Source: Bacteroidetes bacterium GWF2_35_48
GTDB taxonomy: Bacteria; Bacteroidota; Bacteroidia; Bacteroidales; GWF2-35-48
NCBI GenBank assembly: GCA_001769125.1
Contig: MEOG01000140.1
Span: forward strand, 4,420 to 68,419
Reading direction: 5' to 3'
Length of the DNA stretch: 64,000 nucleotides
Below, piece by piece: positions 21,319 through 31,149 of this stretch. A program made the translations under genes and the position numbers. The notes under the pieces were generated by a model. That model was not told the origin of the DNA. It did not search any database and worked only from the letters and a program-made list of their open reading frames with translations. The first letter of the stretch is position 1, and every line of letters begins with the position of its first letter.

Positions 21319-22581
21319 ATGAAAGTAGACGTACTCTTAGGTCTCCAGTGGGGAGATGAAGGAAAAGGAAAAGTTGTTGATGTATTAACACCGAAATATA
21401 ATGTTATCGCAAGGTTTCAGGGAGGACCTAATGCAGGGCATTCGCTTGAGTTTAACAATACCCGTCATGTTTTGCATACAATACCATCTGGTATTTTTAG
21501 AGAGAATGCAATTAATATTATTGGGAATGGTGTTGTAATTGATCCGGTAATTTTCAAAAAAGAAATTGATGCACTTATGGCTCTTGGCGTTGATGTAAAG
21601 AAGAATTTGTTTTTATCAAAGCGGGCAAATTTAATTTTACCCTCACACAGGATTCTTGATGCTGCATCGGAAGCTTTTCGTGGAAAATCTAAAATTGGTT
21701 CTACGTTAAAAGGCATCGGTCCTACGTATATGGATAAAACGGGTCGCAATGGTTTGCGAATTGGCGATATTATTTCTTCTAATTTTAAAGAAAAGTACGA
21801 TGCCCTCGTAGAAAAGCACAGGCAGATAATTCAGCTTTATGTTTATGAGTACGATCTTGCTCCTTACGAGAAAGAATGGTTTGAAGCCATTAATCTAATC
21901 AAAGAATTTAATCTGGTGGACAGTGAACAACTAATCAATGAATATATTTTATCAGGAAAAAACATTTTAGCAGAAGGAGCGCAGGGAACTTTGTTGGATA
22001 TTGATTTTGGGACATATCCTTTTGTTACGTCTTCTAACACTATTTGTGCAGGTGCTTGTACGGGATTAGGAATTGCGCCCAATAAAATAGGAGAGGTGTT
22101 TGGAATTTTTAAAGCCTATTGTACGCGTGTTGGAAGCGGTCCTTTTCCAACAGAATTATTTGATGAAACAGGAAGTGCGTTGCAAAAATATGGGAATGAA
22201 TTTGGTTCTACAACGGGTCGCGCACGCCGTTGCGGCTGGCTTGATCTGCCTGCTTTGAAATATGCAATTATGCTGAATGGTGTTACCCAACTTATAATGA
22301 CAAAGCCCGATGTGATGGATAATTTTAATACAATTAAAGTTGCAACGGCTTATAATATTAATGGTAAGGAAACACAAATTCTACCGTTTGAAGTAAATGA
22401 TGAAATTGTTCCTGTATATATCGAATTTAAAGGCTGGAAAACATCTCTGACATCTTTTAATGCACCGGAACAATTACCATCTGCATTTGTTGAATACGTC
22501 AAATTTATTGAAAAAGAAGTTCAGGTTCCGGTTACTATTATTTCAGTAGGTCCGGGAAGAGATCAGATTATTTTCAGATAA
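21319..22581 (+). CDS. purA: Adenylosuccinate synthetase
   Basis: Catalyses IMP + Asp + GTP to adenylosuccinate, the first committed step to AMP, in the cytoplasm. The N-terminus carries the GTP-binding/catalytic signature GLQWGDEGKGK with the catalytic Asp13, then GGPNAGHS (His41-type residue), the IMP-contact segment GIGPTYMDKTGR and the Thr/Arg loop TTGRARRCGWLD near residue 297. 420 residues is the normal length. It has its own promoter and a terminator shared with the convergent MFS gene. Confidence 0.98.
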   Translation: MKVDVLLGLQWGDEGKGKVVDVLTPKYNVIARFQGGPNAGHSLEFNNTRHVLHTIPSGIFRENAINIIGNGVVIDPVIFKKEIDALMALGVDVKKNLFLSKRANLILPSHRILDAASEAFRGKSKIGSTLKGIGPTYMDKTGRNGLRIGDIISSNFKEKYDALVEKHRQIIQLYVYEYDLAPYEKEWFEAINLIKEFNLVDSEQLINEYILSGKNILAEGAQGTLLDIDFGTYPFVTSSNTICAGACTGLGIAPNKIGEVFGIFKAYCTRVGSGPFPTELFDETGSALQKYGNEFGSTTGRARRCGWLDLPALKYAIMLNGVTQLIMTKPDVMDNFNTIKVATAYNINGKETQILPFEVNDEIVPVYIEFKGWKTSLTSFNAPEQLPSAFVEYVKFIEKEVQVPVTIISVGPGRDQIIFR

Positions 22582-22601
22582 ATTTTTGTCTATAAGATTT
22601 G

Positions 22602-22638
22602 AAAAAAAAAAGCTACCCTGAAGGTAGCTTTTTTTTTA
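22602..22638. terminator. Bidirectional terminator between purA and the MFS gene
   Basis: AGCTACC / GGTAGCT stem with a short CTGAA-region loop, an A tract on the left and a T tract on the right, so it can end transcription from both convergent genes. Confidence 0.85.
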
Positions 22639-22645
22639 AGTTTTT

Positions 22646-24082
22646 TTATTTTTTGATATTTGGAATATCCAGACCGTAGCCATGTTTTTTATCAACATAT
22701 TTTAGGATTAAAGATAGGACGACAGCGAGGACTCCAAATCCGGCAAAGATAAGTTCGGGTACCGTATAGTTATAAACAGGAGCCTGAATAGTACCTGCTT
22801 TTATCGCTTCAGCATTTTCCTGCAAGAACTGAACAACTTCAGGGTTGGAAGCAGATAAAGCATAACCGATTAAAATGGGTACTCCCAGTAATCCCATATT
22901 TTGTATCCAGAAAATAGCACCATAAGCAGAACCTAAATATCTGTCTTCAACAATTTTCGGTAAAGATGGCCACATGGATGCAGGAACAAGAGAAAATGCA
23001 ATTCCTAAAATTACAATTGTGCCAATAGCAACTGGTTGTGAAAAGGATTCTGCTGGAACAAGTGCAAATATTAAATGTGAAATGGTAAGTAAAATTGCGC
23101 CATATAACATTAATGTGGCACCCAAGCCTTTTCTGTCTAAGAAAAATCCGATGAAAGGAGTAAGAATCATAGCACCAATCGGAAACATTGAAACATATCT
23201 TGCAGCTTCTTTGGGATCAATAGCTAATTTGCTCGAAAGCATTTCTGTTGCAAAACGCTGGAAAGGGAAAATGGCAGAATAAAACAAAACGCATAAACCT
23301 GCAATTGCAAGGAATCCGGGATTTGCAAATATTTTTCCGATATCTTTAATTTTGAATTCTTCTTCACCACTGCCTCCTTGTTTCGTAATACCCATTTCTT
23401 TATCTAATTTTCTATCCATAAAAGTGTAGATAAAGAATGTCAGAAAACCTATTGTGAGGAAAATTGCGCCCCACAGGAAAGCATTTGCAGTTGTCCATTC
23501 AGCAGGATTACTGGAGCCATTGTTCGCGAAGAAAGGAGATAGCCACATTACAGCAAATACACCGAGACGTGCAATGGCCATTTCTAATCCCATTGCCAGA
23601 GCAAGTTCTTTTCCCCGAAACCATTTTACAATTGTTTTAGATACGGTTATTCCTGCCATTTCAACACCTATGCCAAAAACAGCAAAACCTACGGATGCTA
23701 TTAGAGCTGTCATAGGAAGTGTATATCCAAATACGCTGGTCATAGTAGCAGTGTCAATAAATTTCAGAGCGTAAAATTTCAGAAAAGCCCCACCTACCAT
23801 GGTTAAGCCTGCTGTGAGCAATGTAAAACGTATGCCCATTTTGTCAAGGATGATCCCAGATAAAATTAAAAATGCGAAGAATACATTAAAGAAAAATTCC
23901 ATACCACCGTAAAGTCCAAATACCTCAGACGACCAGTGGTAATTGATTTCAAACTGGTTTTTTATCGGCGATGCAACATCAACAAAGAAGTATGCAAAAA
24001 ACATTGTTAATGAGATCAAGCCTAAAGCAAACCATCTTGCTGTTTTTGAATCCCTGAGGAGACGCTGAACTTTTTCTGTCAT
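22646..24082 (-). CDS. Major facilitator superfamily transporter
   Basis: A 478-residue inner-membrane carrier with about 12 predicted membrane helices in two sets separated by a charged cytoplasmic loop (about 212-240, MDRKLDKEMGITKQGGSGEEE). The loop between helices 2 and 3 has LDKMGIRFTLL, a degenerate form of the MFS motif A (GxLaDrxGrr), and the equivalent second-half loop is FLDRKGLGATLM. The chain ends with a short hydrophilic tail. The substrate is not evident; neighbours (purA convergent, O-antigen ligase-like gene upstream) do not suggest one. It probably has its own promoter in the 256-bp region upstream. Confidence 0.9.
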   Translation of the reverse strand: MTEKVQRLLRDSKTARWFALGLISLTMFFAYFFVDVASPIKNQFEINYHWSSEVFGLYGGMEFFFNVFFAFLILSGIILDKMGIRFTLLTAGLTMVGGAFLKFYALKFIDTATMTSVFGYTLPMTALIASVGFAVFGIGVEMAGITVSKTIVKWFRGKELALAMGLEMAIARLGVFAVMWLSPFFANNGSSNPAEWTTANAFLWGAIFLTIGFLTFFIYTFMDRKLDKEMGITKQGGSGEEEFKIKDIGKIFANPGFLAIAGLCVLFYSAIFPFQRFATEMLSSKLAIDPKEAARYVSMFPIGAMILTPFIGFFLDRKGLGATLMLYGAILLTISHLIFALVPAESFSQPVAIGTIVILGIAFSLVPASMWPSLPKIVEDRYLGSAYGAIFWIQNMGLLGVPILIGYALSASNPEVVQFLQENAEAIKAGTIQAPVYNYTVPELIFAGFGVLAVVLSLILKYVDKKHGYGLDIPNIKK

Positions 24083-24338
24083 AATTTGAAAATTTGTATA
24101 TTATAAATTATTGTGTGAATTCAATTTTTAATCCTCAAAATGAGCGGCTAAATTAAAAACAATATTTATTATATACAAAAGAATGTAGTATTTATTAAAA
24201 TAAGATTAATTGATTTTAAACAATAATAAAAACCTGTTAGTCAGCAAAATGTGCTTATTCGTCAAAAAGGAAAGATGTTGTCTTCCTTTAATAAAGGATA
24301 AATTTATTGGCTTCAAGTGTTCTTCTGAACCCCTGATT

Positions 24339-25931
24339 TCATTCCTTATTAATTGTTTTATCAGAAATTCCTAAAACAAAAAGCACATAAAAAAATGTAA
24401 ACATCGAAAGTCCGGCCTGATTTTCTAAAGTATCTTCATTAAGAAAAGAAATAAAAGATATGAGAAAAGCAAAATTGAAGATATAGTATTTGTATGCTTT
24501 TGATGTAATGACAGGAATAAAAATTGCGGCTATAATTAATATAAATCCCAAAACTCCAAATGTAAGTAAGAATGTAAGAAGCTGGTTATGCGCTCTTAAT
24601 CTTCGTTCTGAGTCTAAAGGAGAATTTGTTCGGTTGTACTCCTTTTCAAAAGTTTTTTTCACATCTCCTGTCCCTACTCCGATAATATAATTTTCTTTGA
24701 ATATAGACCATCCTGCTTTAAAGTATTCTATACGTTGAGTGAGTGTGTGCCCAGTTGGGTTTCCTCCATTTACATACGAATCGAGCTGCCAGAAAAAATC
24801 ATAGATTTTATGGGAGAAACTATTTCCATAATACTTATAATTAGATGCTCCTTTTTCTATTTTTTCAATATCTTCTTTTGTGAGTTTTTTCACTCCGGAT
24901 GCATCTTTTTTATATGTCCTTGAGCTAAGATACCGTACCAAATTATATTTAACCTGTTTAACTGTTTTTTCCGGATGATAATATGCAACATTACTTACTT
25001 TTTCCCATTCAGTTTTTAGCTCTTTCTCACAAATATACAACATAATATAATGCCCGTTTTCAACCTGCATATTAGAAAAATCGTGAATATAAAAATTTCC
25101 TTGATCTGTCCGTATTGGTAATTTTTTATAGTCTACTTCTTCAATATTAGTAAATTCACTGTATATTTCATGAACAAATCTGAATGTGTAGATTGCAGCG
25201 ATAAGGCTTAATCCCATTATTAATACAAGATATATTTTTTTAAGATTCCTGTAAGCCCAGATAAATAGAATAATTGGCGCAATTACTGAAAAAACCACTA
25301 TTCCTGTAAATGATTTTAATATAAACAGAAATATTATAAGCCAAATAAGACCCAGTGTTAGCAGAAATTTATGTTTTTGAGAGAAAGAAAATCTTTTTGT
25401 TTGAAGAAAATAAACGATAACAACGATAGCAATATTAATAAACAAAGAAAACCTGATATGGGAGATAAAAACAGAAATATTCCGGATATCTGTTATTTCA
25501 CGGGAAGAAAATCCTAGTAATACAAATATACTTACTAAAGAACCGGCAATAACAGCCATTATAAAAAACTGTAAAATTGTTTTAAGCTGCCATGGTTTTA
25601 AAAGTTCGGATGTTCCTATAAAAATGGGAAGTAGAAGTAAGGGCAGTTTTATTTTCAAATCTCTTAGCGCATAATCAAAATCCTGAGTCCATGCCAGACC
25701 TATAATATGGATAAACCATATTGAAATAATAAGCCATATTTCTTTCCGCGATTTAAAAATTTTCCATTTCTCAGAAAAATTGCCACTTAAAAGCCAATAG
25801 CCCCCTATAAAAAATTGCGAAAAACTGGTTAAAAATTCAGATAAGGGTAATCCTACAGATAAAGCTATCAACCCCCAATAATAAAAGGGTGGCGTGGTAA
25901 GAAGTTTTATTATAAAATTGAATAATTGCAA
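24339..25931 (-). CDS. O-antigen ligase/polymerase (Wzy_C/WaaL) family membrane protein
   Basis: A 530-residue integral membrane protein with ~11-12 hydrophobic helices and one large periplasmic loop (about 250-400), the layout of WaaL/Wzy enzymes that join or polymerise O-antigen or other surface glycans at the periplasmic face. The loop and following helix carry the family hallmark IIGVGTGDVKKTF and LRAHNQLLTFLLTFGVLG (the conserved His of the RxHN motif). No glycosyltransferase cluster adjoins it. Ligase versus polymerase cannot be told from sequence alone. It is transcribed alone, in the same direction as the MFS gene but 256 bp upstream of it. Confidence 0.85.
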   Translation of the reverse strand: MQLFNFIIKLLTTPPFYYWGLIALSVGLPLSEFLTSFSQFFIGGYWLLSGNFSEKWKIFKSRKEIWLIISIWFIHIIGLAWTQDFDYALRDLKIKLPLLLLPIFIGTSELLKPWQLKTILQFFIMAVIAGSLVSIFVLLGFSSREITDIRNISVFISHIRFSLFINIAIVVIVYFLQTKRFSFSQKHKFLLTLGLIWLIIFLFILKSFTGIVVFSVIAPIILFIWAYRNLKKIYLVLIMGLSLIAAIYTFRFVHEIYSEFTNIEEVDYKKLPIRTDQGNFYIHDFSNMQVENGHYIMLYICEKELKTEWEKVSNVAYYHPEKTVKQVKYNLVRYLSSRTYKKDASGVKKLTKEDIEKIEKGASNYKYYGNSFSHKIYDFFWQLDSYVNGGNPTGHTLTQRIEYFKAGWSIFKENYIIGVGTGDVKKTFEKEYNRTNSPLDSERRLRAHNQLLTFLLTFGVLGFILIIAAIFIPVITSKAYKYYIFNFAFLISFISFLNEDTLENQAGLSMFTFFYVLFVLGISDKTINKE

Positions 25932-26022
25932 ATGCGTCAGAATAATTTCACAAAACGAGAAATTATTAAATTTAGTACATGAGATTTGAGATTATTTTGA
26001 TTGATTTTTGAAGGTTATAGAA

Positions 26023-26052
26023 AAAAAAAGCTGCCTACTGGCAGCTTTTTTT
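26023..26052 (-). terminator. Terminator after the LPP20-like gene
   Basis: GCTGCC/GGCAGC stem with a TACT loop flanked by A and T tracts of seven; it lies directly beyond the stop codon at 26060 of the minus-strand gene. Confidence 0.8.
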
Positions 26053-26059
26053 ATGAGTT

Positions 26060-27352
26060 CTACCAGTCGGTAGAATATTTCTGATCAAATATCTTATAGG
26101 TTCCTTTTTCTCCGGTGGCTACATTTTTGTAATTGATGGTTCCACCAACTCCGGAAGTTCTGTTATTTGCAGAATATTTTTCTTTATTAAGCGCCTGTGT
26201 GCATTTTAAAACGAGCTCGTGATCGCCTCTTCCTTCAAACTGAGCGTTCACATTGTTAAAAATAATCGGAGCCTGATCCTCTACATTAAACACAACTTTT
26301 TCAATTATAAAAGGAGAAGCGTATTTTGAAACAACAGTAATTTCGCATTTTGATTCGGTAATGTTTTTTCCATCCTGAGCTACGGTTGTAAAATTAATGT
26401 CGTTTTTAAGAAAAACATCTACCTTATTTTTATTTATGTCAAAATGAAAGTTGTTTGTAACGATTTTGCCATTAAACATATATTTAACCGTTAAAGCATT
26501 TGCTGGATTATCAAAGCAGTTTTGATATTTATATTTCACAAACCAGTTTGATTTGTCGCTTGTAATAGATGTAACCTGCGCACATTTTTCATGGGAAACA
26601 ATCTGTGGTTTTTGCATGGTATAAACAAAGCGATCGCCTAATTTTGTAGCATACGTTAGGTCGCCCAAATCGTTTTTCATAGGTACTAATGAAATTGACT
26701 GAAGCATTGAGTTGTATTTTGCAATTCCTGTTTCGCATTTTGTTTTGCGGGCATCAAGAAAACCTTTCATCATGCTCGATAATTCTGCAATATTTTGAAT
26801 CATCCTTTCAACAGAAGAAATTGTATCAGCTTCTTCAAGAATCAGGTTCAGTTTTTCCGTAAGTTCTTTATCCAATATTTTAAACTCCATAATTATTTTT
26901 CCAAGTTCGAGTTCAGAAAAAGGATATTTCACATGATAATTTACAGCGATATCGCCGGTTTTTTTGTTCTGAACTTTTTCCCACCAGTAGGCTTCCACTT
27001 TTGATTCGGAAATGCCTTTCAATGCAGGGATATCAGCAGTTTGTGTAGTAGTTTTAGCATTGTAAGTTTCAAAATAGGAAGACATGGTACCGTAAGACTC
27101 GCTTTTACTGAGTTCGCTGGATGATTTTACATAATCTGCAACTGATTTTGCAACACTTTCTTTAACGCTAATCAAAGCATTTCTTTTTGCTTCTTCAACA
27201 TCTTTTCCTGTTCCAACAACGATAATGTAATCCTTAATTACACCACTAATCCATTTTGGTTTTTTCCCACTATCTTCAATCGTTTTAAGCTGCGCAAATA
27301 TTTGCCCAGCAAATAATAATGTTATTACTAATAAAGTGGCTAAATTTTTCAT
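26060..27352 (-). CDS. Exported LPP20-like protein
   Basis: The start at 27352 is chosen because it gives a standard signal peptide (MKNLATLLVITLLFAGQIFAQ) and because a complete promoter (27382-27413) lies inside the longer open frame. The N-terminal ~120 residues match the LPP20/FlgT-like module (KPKWISGVIKDYIIVVGTGKD, then EEAKRNALISVKESVAKSVADYVK), the same kind of module that opens the DUF4384 protein at 17.0 kb. The middle is helical and the C-terminal ~200 residues are beta-rich, ending with GTYKIFDQKYSTDW. Function unknown; exported or periplasmic location inferred. Confidence 0.75.
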   Translation of the reverse strand: MKNLATLLVITLLFAGQIFAQLKTIEDSGKKPKWISGVIKDYIIVVGTGKDVEEAKRNALISVKESVAKSVADYVKSSSELSKSESYGTMSSYFETYNAKTTTQTADIPALKGISESKVEAYWWEKVQNKKTGDIAVNYHVKYPFSELELGKIIMEFKILDKELTEKLNLILEEADTISSVERMIQNIAELSSMMKGFLDARKTKCETGIAKYNSMLQSISLVPMKNDLGDLTYATKLGDRFVYTMQKPQIVSHEKCAQVTSITSDKSNWFVKYKYQNCFDNPANALTVKYMFNGKIVTNNFHFDINKNKVDVFLKNDINFTTVAQDGKNITESKCEITVVSKYASPFIIEKVVFNVEDQAPIIFNNVNAQFEGRGDHELVLKCTQALNKEKYSANNRTSGVGGTINYKNVATGEKGTYKIFDQKYSTDW

Positions 27353-27381
27353 AGATTCAAATTTTTGATAATTTATATATA

Positions 27382-27413
27382 CAAAAGTAAATAATTTTAT
27401 TTTAATGAACAAA
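27382..27413 (-). promoter_or_regulatory. Consensus Bacteroidota promoter of the LPP20-like gene
   Basis: Reading the minus strand: TTTG (27413-27410), 20 bp, TACTTTTG (27389-27382). Both elements match consensus exactly and lie 30 bp before the ATG at 27352. Confidence 0.75.
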
Positions 27414-27449
27414 GCTTTCTTTTCAATTATTATACCAAAAGTTTAAATT

Positions 27450-27597
27450 AGGGTAGATTGGTAATTGGTAATTGGTAAGCGGTTTGCTGTATTACCGTTT
27501 ACCGGCTGAATAACAGTGCCATTTACCGTTTACCGGCTGCGAAGCAGCACCGATTACCGCTTACCACTTACCGATTGCAAAGCAATACTAATTAGTC
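27450..27597. repeat. Short-word direct repeats and mini-palindromes
   Basis: Runs of GGTAATTGGTAATTGGTAA and TTTACCGGCTG/ATTACCG words alternate with tiny hairpins such as GCTGCGAAGCAGC and ATTGCAAAGCAAT. No coding capacity. The same style of word repetition, with different words, occurs at 42964-43100, 57292-57394 and 59060-59127. Confidence 0.6.
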
Positions 27598-27612
27598 CCT
27601 GTCCATAAAGTC

Positions 27613-27763
27613 AGTGTTTGAGGCAGAATGTTCGAGTTCAAGGTGATACATTGAGCTTGCCGAAATGCTTGCGAAATAATAAAAATTAGGAGTTTACTAT
27701 GATGTAAATGACTTATTTTTATTATGAGCATAACGCAGAAATCGGACATTATGGATAAACACT
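27613..27763 (+). repeat. Structured repeat family, copy A
   Basis: A 151-bp imperfect palindrome: outer arms AGTGTTT...AAACACT, an inner stem ATAATAAAAA/TTTTTATTAT and an apical TTTAC/GTAAA hairpin within a GGAG...ATGACT frame. Conserved unpaired blocks TTGCCGAAATGCTT and TAACGCAGAAAT are shared with copies B, C and D, while the stem sequences differ. Confidence 0.8.
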
Positions 27764-27808
27764 AATTAGTGTTAGCAAGAAAACCCTTGTTTTTTGCTTA
27801 ACAGTGTG

Positions 27809-27954
27809 AGTGCTTGATAAGAAAAGGTCAAGTTCAAGCCTGCCTGTCCGGTAGGCAGGGCTTTCGAAGACCTGAAAATCAGGAGTGTACTAATGTACAT
27901 GACTGTTTTTCAGGTTGAGAGTAACGCAGAAATTGACGTTTTCTTGCAAGCACT
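27809..27954 (+). repeat. Structured repeat family, copy B
   Basis: A 146-bp copy with outer arms AGTGCTTG...CAAGCACT, an inner stem ACCTGAAAA/TTTTCAGGT and an apical TGTAC/GTACA hairpin. A CCTGCC...GGCAGG palindrome is inserted in its left half. Its last two bases and the following A form the TAG stop of the minus-strand permease gene. Confidence 0.8.
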
Positions 27955-29203
27955 AATTAAATTGTATCGCTTTCACAGGGCTGATGCGTGTTATAATAAA
28001 AGATGGCAGTAAAAGCATGGTTAGAGTTACTGCTAGAGTTCCAAGGTTCAAAATAACAATATACATTATATTAATAGAAACCGGAACGGAAGAAACATAA
28101 TAAGCCGCCGCATCTAAGTGAATTATATTAAAATATTTTTGAAGAAAGCAAAAAGCGAGACCTGTTATATTTCCCCAGAGCAATCCTTTACTGATAAGCA
28201 AACCTGCTTGATATAAAAATATTTTTCGGATACTGGCATTTTCTGCTCCAACAGATTTTAAAATTCCAATAAGTTTTGTTTTTTCGAGAATAAGTATCAA
28301 TAAACCCGACACCATATTAAATCCTGCAACAATAACCATCAGCCCTAAAATTATCCAGACATTAATATCCTGAAGATCTAACCAGTCGAATATTTGCGGG
28401 TATTTTTCTTTTATTGAAACAAGCTTCAGCACTTCATTTCCTTCTGTAATCTGGTAACCTAAAATATTATCAATTTGAGGATAAAGTTTGTCAATATTAT
28501 CAAAATCATGAAGCTGAATTTCAAACCCACTTACTAAAGACGAGTCCCAGTTATTAAGTTTCTGAACATGGGAAATGTCTGCAATTACAAAGGATTTATC
28601 GAACTCTTCAAGATTGGTTTGAAAAATACCTGATATTTTAAATTTCCGCATACGGGGCTCAGGAGAATCCTGAATAAAATACATCGGCAGTTTATCTCCC
28701 AGCTTCAGTTTCAATTGATTTGCCAATTGGCTTGAGATAATCACATCATTGGTTTTAGAGGAGTCAACAACAGTAAAATGCGTGCCTTTAATCATGTATT
28801 GTTTGAAAAATTCCCAGTCGTAATCGCTTCCAACGCCTTTCACCACAACACCTTGTAATTCGTGTTCGGTTTTTATTATTCCGGCTTTTAATGCAAATGC
28901 CTGACAATGCTTGACTTCTTGTGTTTTTAGTAATTCAGGAATAAAATTTTGTAGTCGTTTTATAGGTTTTGTTTCATACGATTCATTGGTGTCGTAATTC
29001 ATAACCTGAAAGTGAGACCCAAATCCTGAAACTTTTGAGCGAATTTCATTTTTAAAACCAACGACAACGGATACAGAAATAATCATTGTAGCCAATCCGA
29101 GGGCTATTCCAATAATTGCAATCGTAACAATAGGACGGGAAATACTTTTTTTCGAATCCCTGAAACTGATAAGGCGTTTTGCTATGAAAAATTCAATATT
29201 CAA
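27953..29203 (-). CDS. LolC/FtsX-type ABC transporter permease
   Basis: A 416-residue inner-membrane permease of the MacB/FtsX superfamily, closest in layout to the lipoprotein-release subunits LolC/LolE. An N-terminal membrane helix (IVTIAIIGIALGLATMIISVSVVVGF, about 25-50) is followed by a ~200-residue periplasmic MacB_PCD-like domain and three C-terminal helices (about 270-410), with the characteristic LKSVGAENASIRKIFLYQ coupling segment near 315-332. Lipoprotein export to the outer membrane is the probable role, fitting the many lipoproteins here; no LolD ATPase is in the window. The stop codon TAG is formed by the end of repeat copy B, and the gene diverges from namZ. TATTTTTG on the minus strand at 29234-29227 may be its -7 element. 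Confidence 0.88.
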   Translation of the reverse strand: MNIEFFIAKRLISFRDSKKSISRPIVTIAIIGIALGLATMIISVSVVVGFKNEIRSKVSGFGSHFQVMNYDTNESYETKPIKRLQNFIPELLKTQEVKHCQAFALKAGIIKTEHELQGVVVKGVGSDYDWEFFKQYMIKGTHFTVVDSSKTNDVIISSQLANQLKLKLGDKLPMYFIQDSPEPRMRKFKISGIFQTNLEEFDKSFVIADISHVQKLNNWDSSLVSGFEIQLHDFDNIDKLYPQIDNILGYQITEGNEVLKLVSIKEKYPQIFDWLDLQDINVWIILGLMVIVAGFNMVSGLLILILEKTKLIGILKSVGAENASIRKIFLYQAGLLISKGLLWGNITGLAFCFLQKYFNIIHLDAAAYYVSSVPVSINIMYIVILNLGTLAVTLTMLLLPSFIITRISPVKAIQFN

Positions 29204-29280
29204 GAAAAATAATTTTATTTGAAAGACAAAAATAGTATTTTAGTGCACAATATTTAAAATAATAGTTTATCCAAATTAAA

Positions 29281-30456
29281 GTGCTTAGATATTTTAACAT
29301 CTTATTTATTGTATTCAGTTTTGTTTTTTGCAATCCGGCTGAATCTCAAACGCAAGTAAAAACAGGTGCTGAACTAACAAATACGTATCTTTCGTTGTTA
29401 TCAGAAAAAAGAATCGGAATTATTGCAAACCAGACATCTCTGATAAATTCGACCCATCTGGTAGATTCTTTACTTTCTCTAAAAGTCAATGTACGAAAAA
29501 TTTTTAGTCCGGAACATGGCTTCAGAGGGGATGCGGATGCGGGAGAGCATGTAAAATCATACAAAGATAAAAAAACGGGTATTGAAGTAGTCTCTCTTTA
29601 TGGAGATATGAAAAAACCAAAAAAAGAAGTGCTTGATGAAATTGATCTTATGATTTTTGATATTCAGGATGTGGGAGTTCGGTTTTATACCTACACAACA
29701 ACCATGCACTATGTAATGGAGGCATGTGCGGAACACAATGTCCCTTTTTTGATTCTTGATAGACCGAATCCCAATGGTTTTTATGTTGACGGTCCGGTAC
29801 TTGATATGAAGTATTCTTCTTTTGTAGGAATGCATCCGGTACCTCTTGTTCATGGCATGACCATTGGCGAATATGCGAAAATGATAAATGAAGAAGGCTG
29901 GCTGAAAAATGGAGTTAAGTGTAATTTACAAGTAATTCCCTGTGAAAATTATACGCATAAAACATTATATCATCTTCCGGTAAAACCCTCTCCAAATCTT
30001 CCAAACATGACGGCTATTTATTTATATCCTGTTTTATGTTTGTTTGAAGGAACAGTAATAAGTGTTGCGCGAGGTACTGATTTTCCTTTTCAGGCAATAG
30101 GGCATCCGAGTCTTATTAATTCAAAATTTTTCTTTACTCCGACTTCTAAACCAGGCGCAAAAAATCCATCCTATAAAGGGAAAAAATGCTTTGGCTACGA
30201 CTTTAGAAATAATGGTACAGCGTACTTTTTGCAAAACAAAAAATTAAATCTTCAGATTTTGATAGACACCTATAAAAATTTGAAAGACCGTGTGAAATTC
30301 TTTACAAGTTTTTTCACAAAACTCGCCGGAAATATTACATTGAGAAAGCAAATCGAAGCAGGAGTAATCGAAGCGGATATAAGAAAAAGCTGGGAAAAAG
30401 ATCTGGAACAATTTAAAAATATCCGGAAAAAATATCTGCTGTATGAGGATTTTTAG
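29281..30456 (+). CDS. namZ: Exo-beta-N-acetylmuramidase NamZ-like (DUF1343)
   Basis: A 391-residue exported enzyme of the DUF1343 family, whose Tannerella/Bacillus members cleave terminal MurNAc from peptidoglycan fragments (GH171). It starts with GTG, giving a signal peptide (MLRYFNILFIVFSFVF..., cleavage near ESQ). Family landmarks are RIGIIANQTS, the strongly conserved KIFSPEHGFRGDADAGE, IFDIQDVGVRFYTYTTTMHYVMEA and LDRPNPNG. Length is normal. It lies divergent to the LolC-type gene with a 77-bp shared upstream region. The symbol is assigned by family homology; substrate specificity is not proven. Confidence 0.88.
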   Translation: MLRYFNILFIVFSFVFCNPAESQTQVKTGAELTNTYLSLLSEKRIGIIANQTSLINSTHLVDSLLSLKVNVRKIFSPEHGFRGDADAGEHVKSYKDKKTGIEVVSLYGDMKKPKKEVLDEIDLMIFDIQDVGVRFYTYTTTMHYVMEACAEHNVPFLILDRPNPNGFYVDGPVLDMKYSSFVGMHPVPLVHGMTIGEYAKMINEEGWLKNGVKCNLQVIPCENYTHKTLYHLPVKPSPNLPNMTAIYLYPVLCLFEGTVISVARGTDFPFQAIGHPSLINSKFFFTPTSKPGAKNPSYKGKKCFGYDFRNNGTAYFLQNKKLNLQILIDTYKNLKDRVKFFTSFFTKLAGNITLRKQIEAGVIEADIRKSWEKDLEQFKNIRKKYLLYEDF

Positions 30457-30516
30457 TGGAAACTCATTTTAGTCAAATTTATCTTAACCCACAAAGAGGG
30501 CTTAGTTGGAGAGTCA

Positions 30517-31149
30517 TCATTCATCCTTTTTTTCTTTCTTGAAATTTTTATATAATTTATATGCGTAATAAATGGCTACAAGTATTACGACAACAATCAC
30601 TCCGATATCAATCCACGATCTATATTCCCATTTCACAATAGAATCCCAATTATCCTGCAATTTATAACCAACATAAGCTAAAAATGTATTCCAAATTCCG
30701 GCTCCAATGATAGTGTAAATTGAAAATTTTATCAGATTCATTTTTGCCATCCCGGCAGGTATTGAAATCAAGTGACGAATAACAGGAATAAACCGACAAA
30801 TAAAAATCGTAATGTCACCACGTTTTTTGAAAAATTTCTCAGATGTATCTAAGGCTTTTTTGTCAAGAAGTAAATATTTCCCAAATCGTTCTACAATAGG
30901 TCTGCCACCCCATGCTCCCATATAATAAGAAATAAGCGACCCAATTAAACTTCCAAGTGTACTGAAAAATATCACACCAGTAAATGTAAAAGTCCCTTTT
31001 GCAATAAGAAACCCTGCGGGGGGCATTACTGCTTCACTTGGAACAGGAGCTACCATGCTTTCCAGTGCCATTAAAATCATAACACTCCAATATCCGGCTG
31101 CTTCAAAAAAACGTAGAATATTTTCAATTAAAAATTCTGTAAAACCCAT
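30517..31149 (-). CDS. DedA family membrane protein
   Basis: A 210-residue member of the DedA/SNARE-associated (VTT) family, which includes undecaprenyl-phosphate and phospholipid flippases. It has the characteristic re-entrant helix region PVPSEAVMPPAGFL near 36-49 with the conserved Glu, the G[F/Y]..GD-like loop modified to SYYMGAWGGRP, and FICRFIPVIRHLISIPAGMAKM (conserved Arg pair, about 118-139). Five or six hydrophobic segments and a Lys-rich C-tail complete it. Probable lipid-carrier recycling at the inner membrane; the exact substrate is unknown. Confidence 0.92.
   Translation of the reverse strand: MGFTEFLIENILRFFEAAGYWSVMILMALESMVAPVPSEAVMPPAGFLIAKGTFTFTGVIFFSTLGSLIGSLISYYMGAWGGRPIVERFGKYLLLDKKALDTSEKFFKKRGDITIFICRFIPVIRHLISIPAGMAKMNLIKFSIYTIIGAGIWNTFLAYVGYKLQDNWDSIVKWEYRSWIDIGVIVVVILVAIYYAYKLYKNFKKEKKDE

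Noticed and set aside
27600-27960. Structured repeats as integron attC sites
   Set aside because: No consistent GTTRRRY/RYYYAAC pair at the outer ends of all copies, no integrase, and the copies are scattered rather than separating cassettes.
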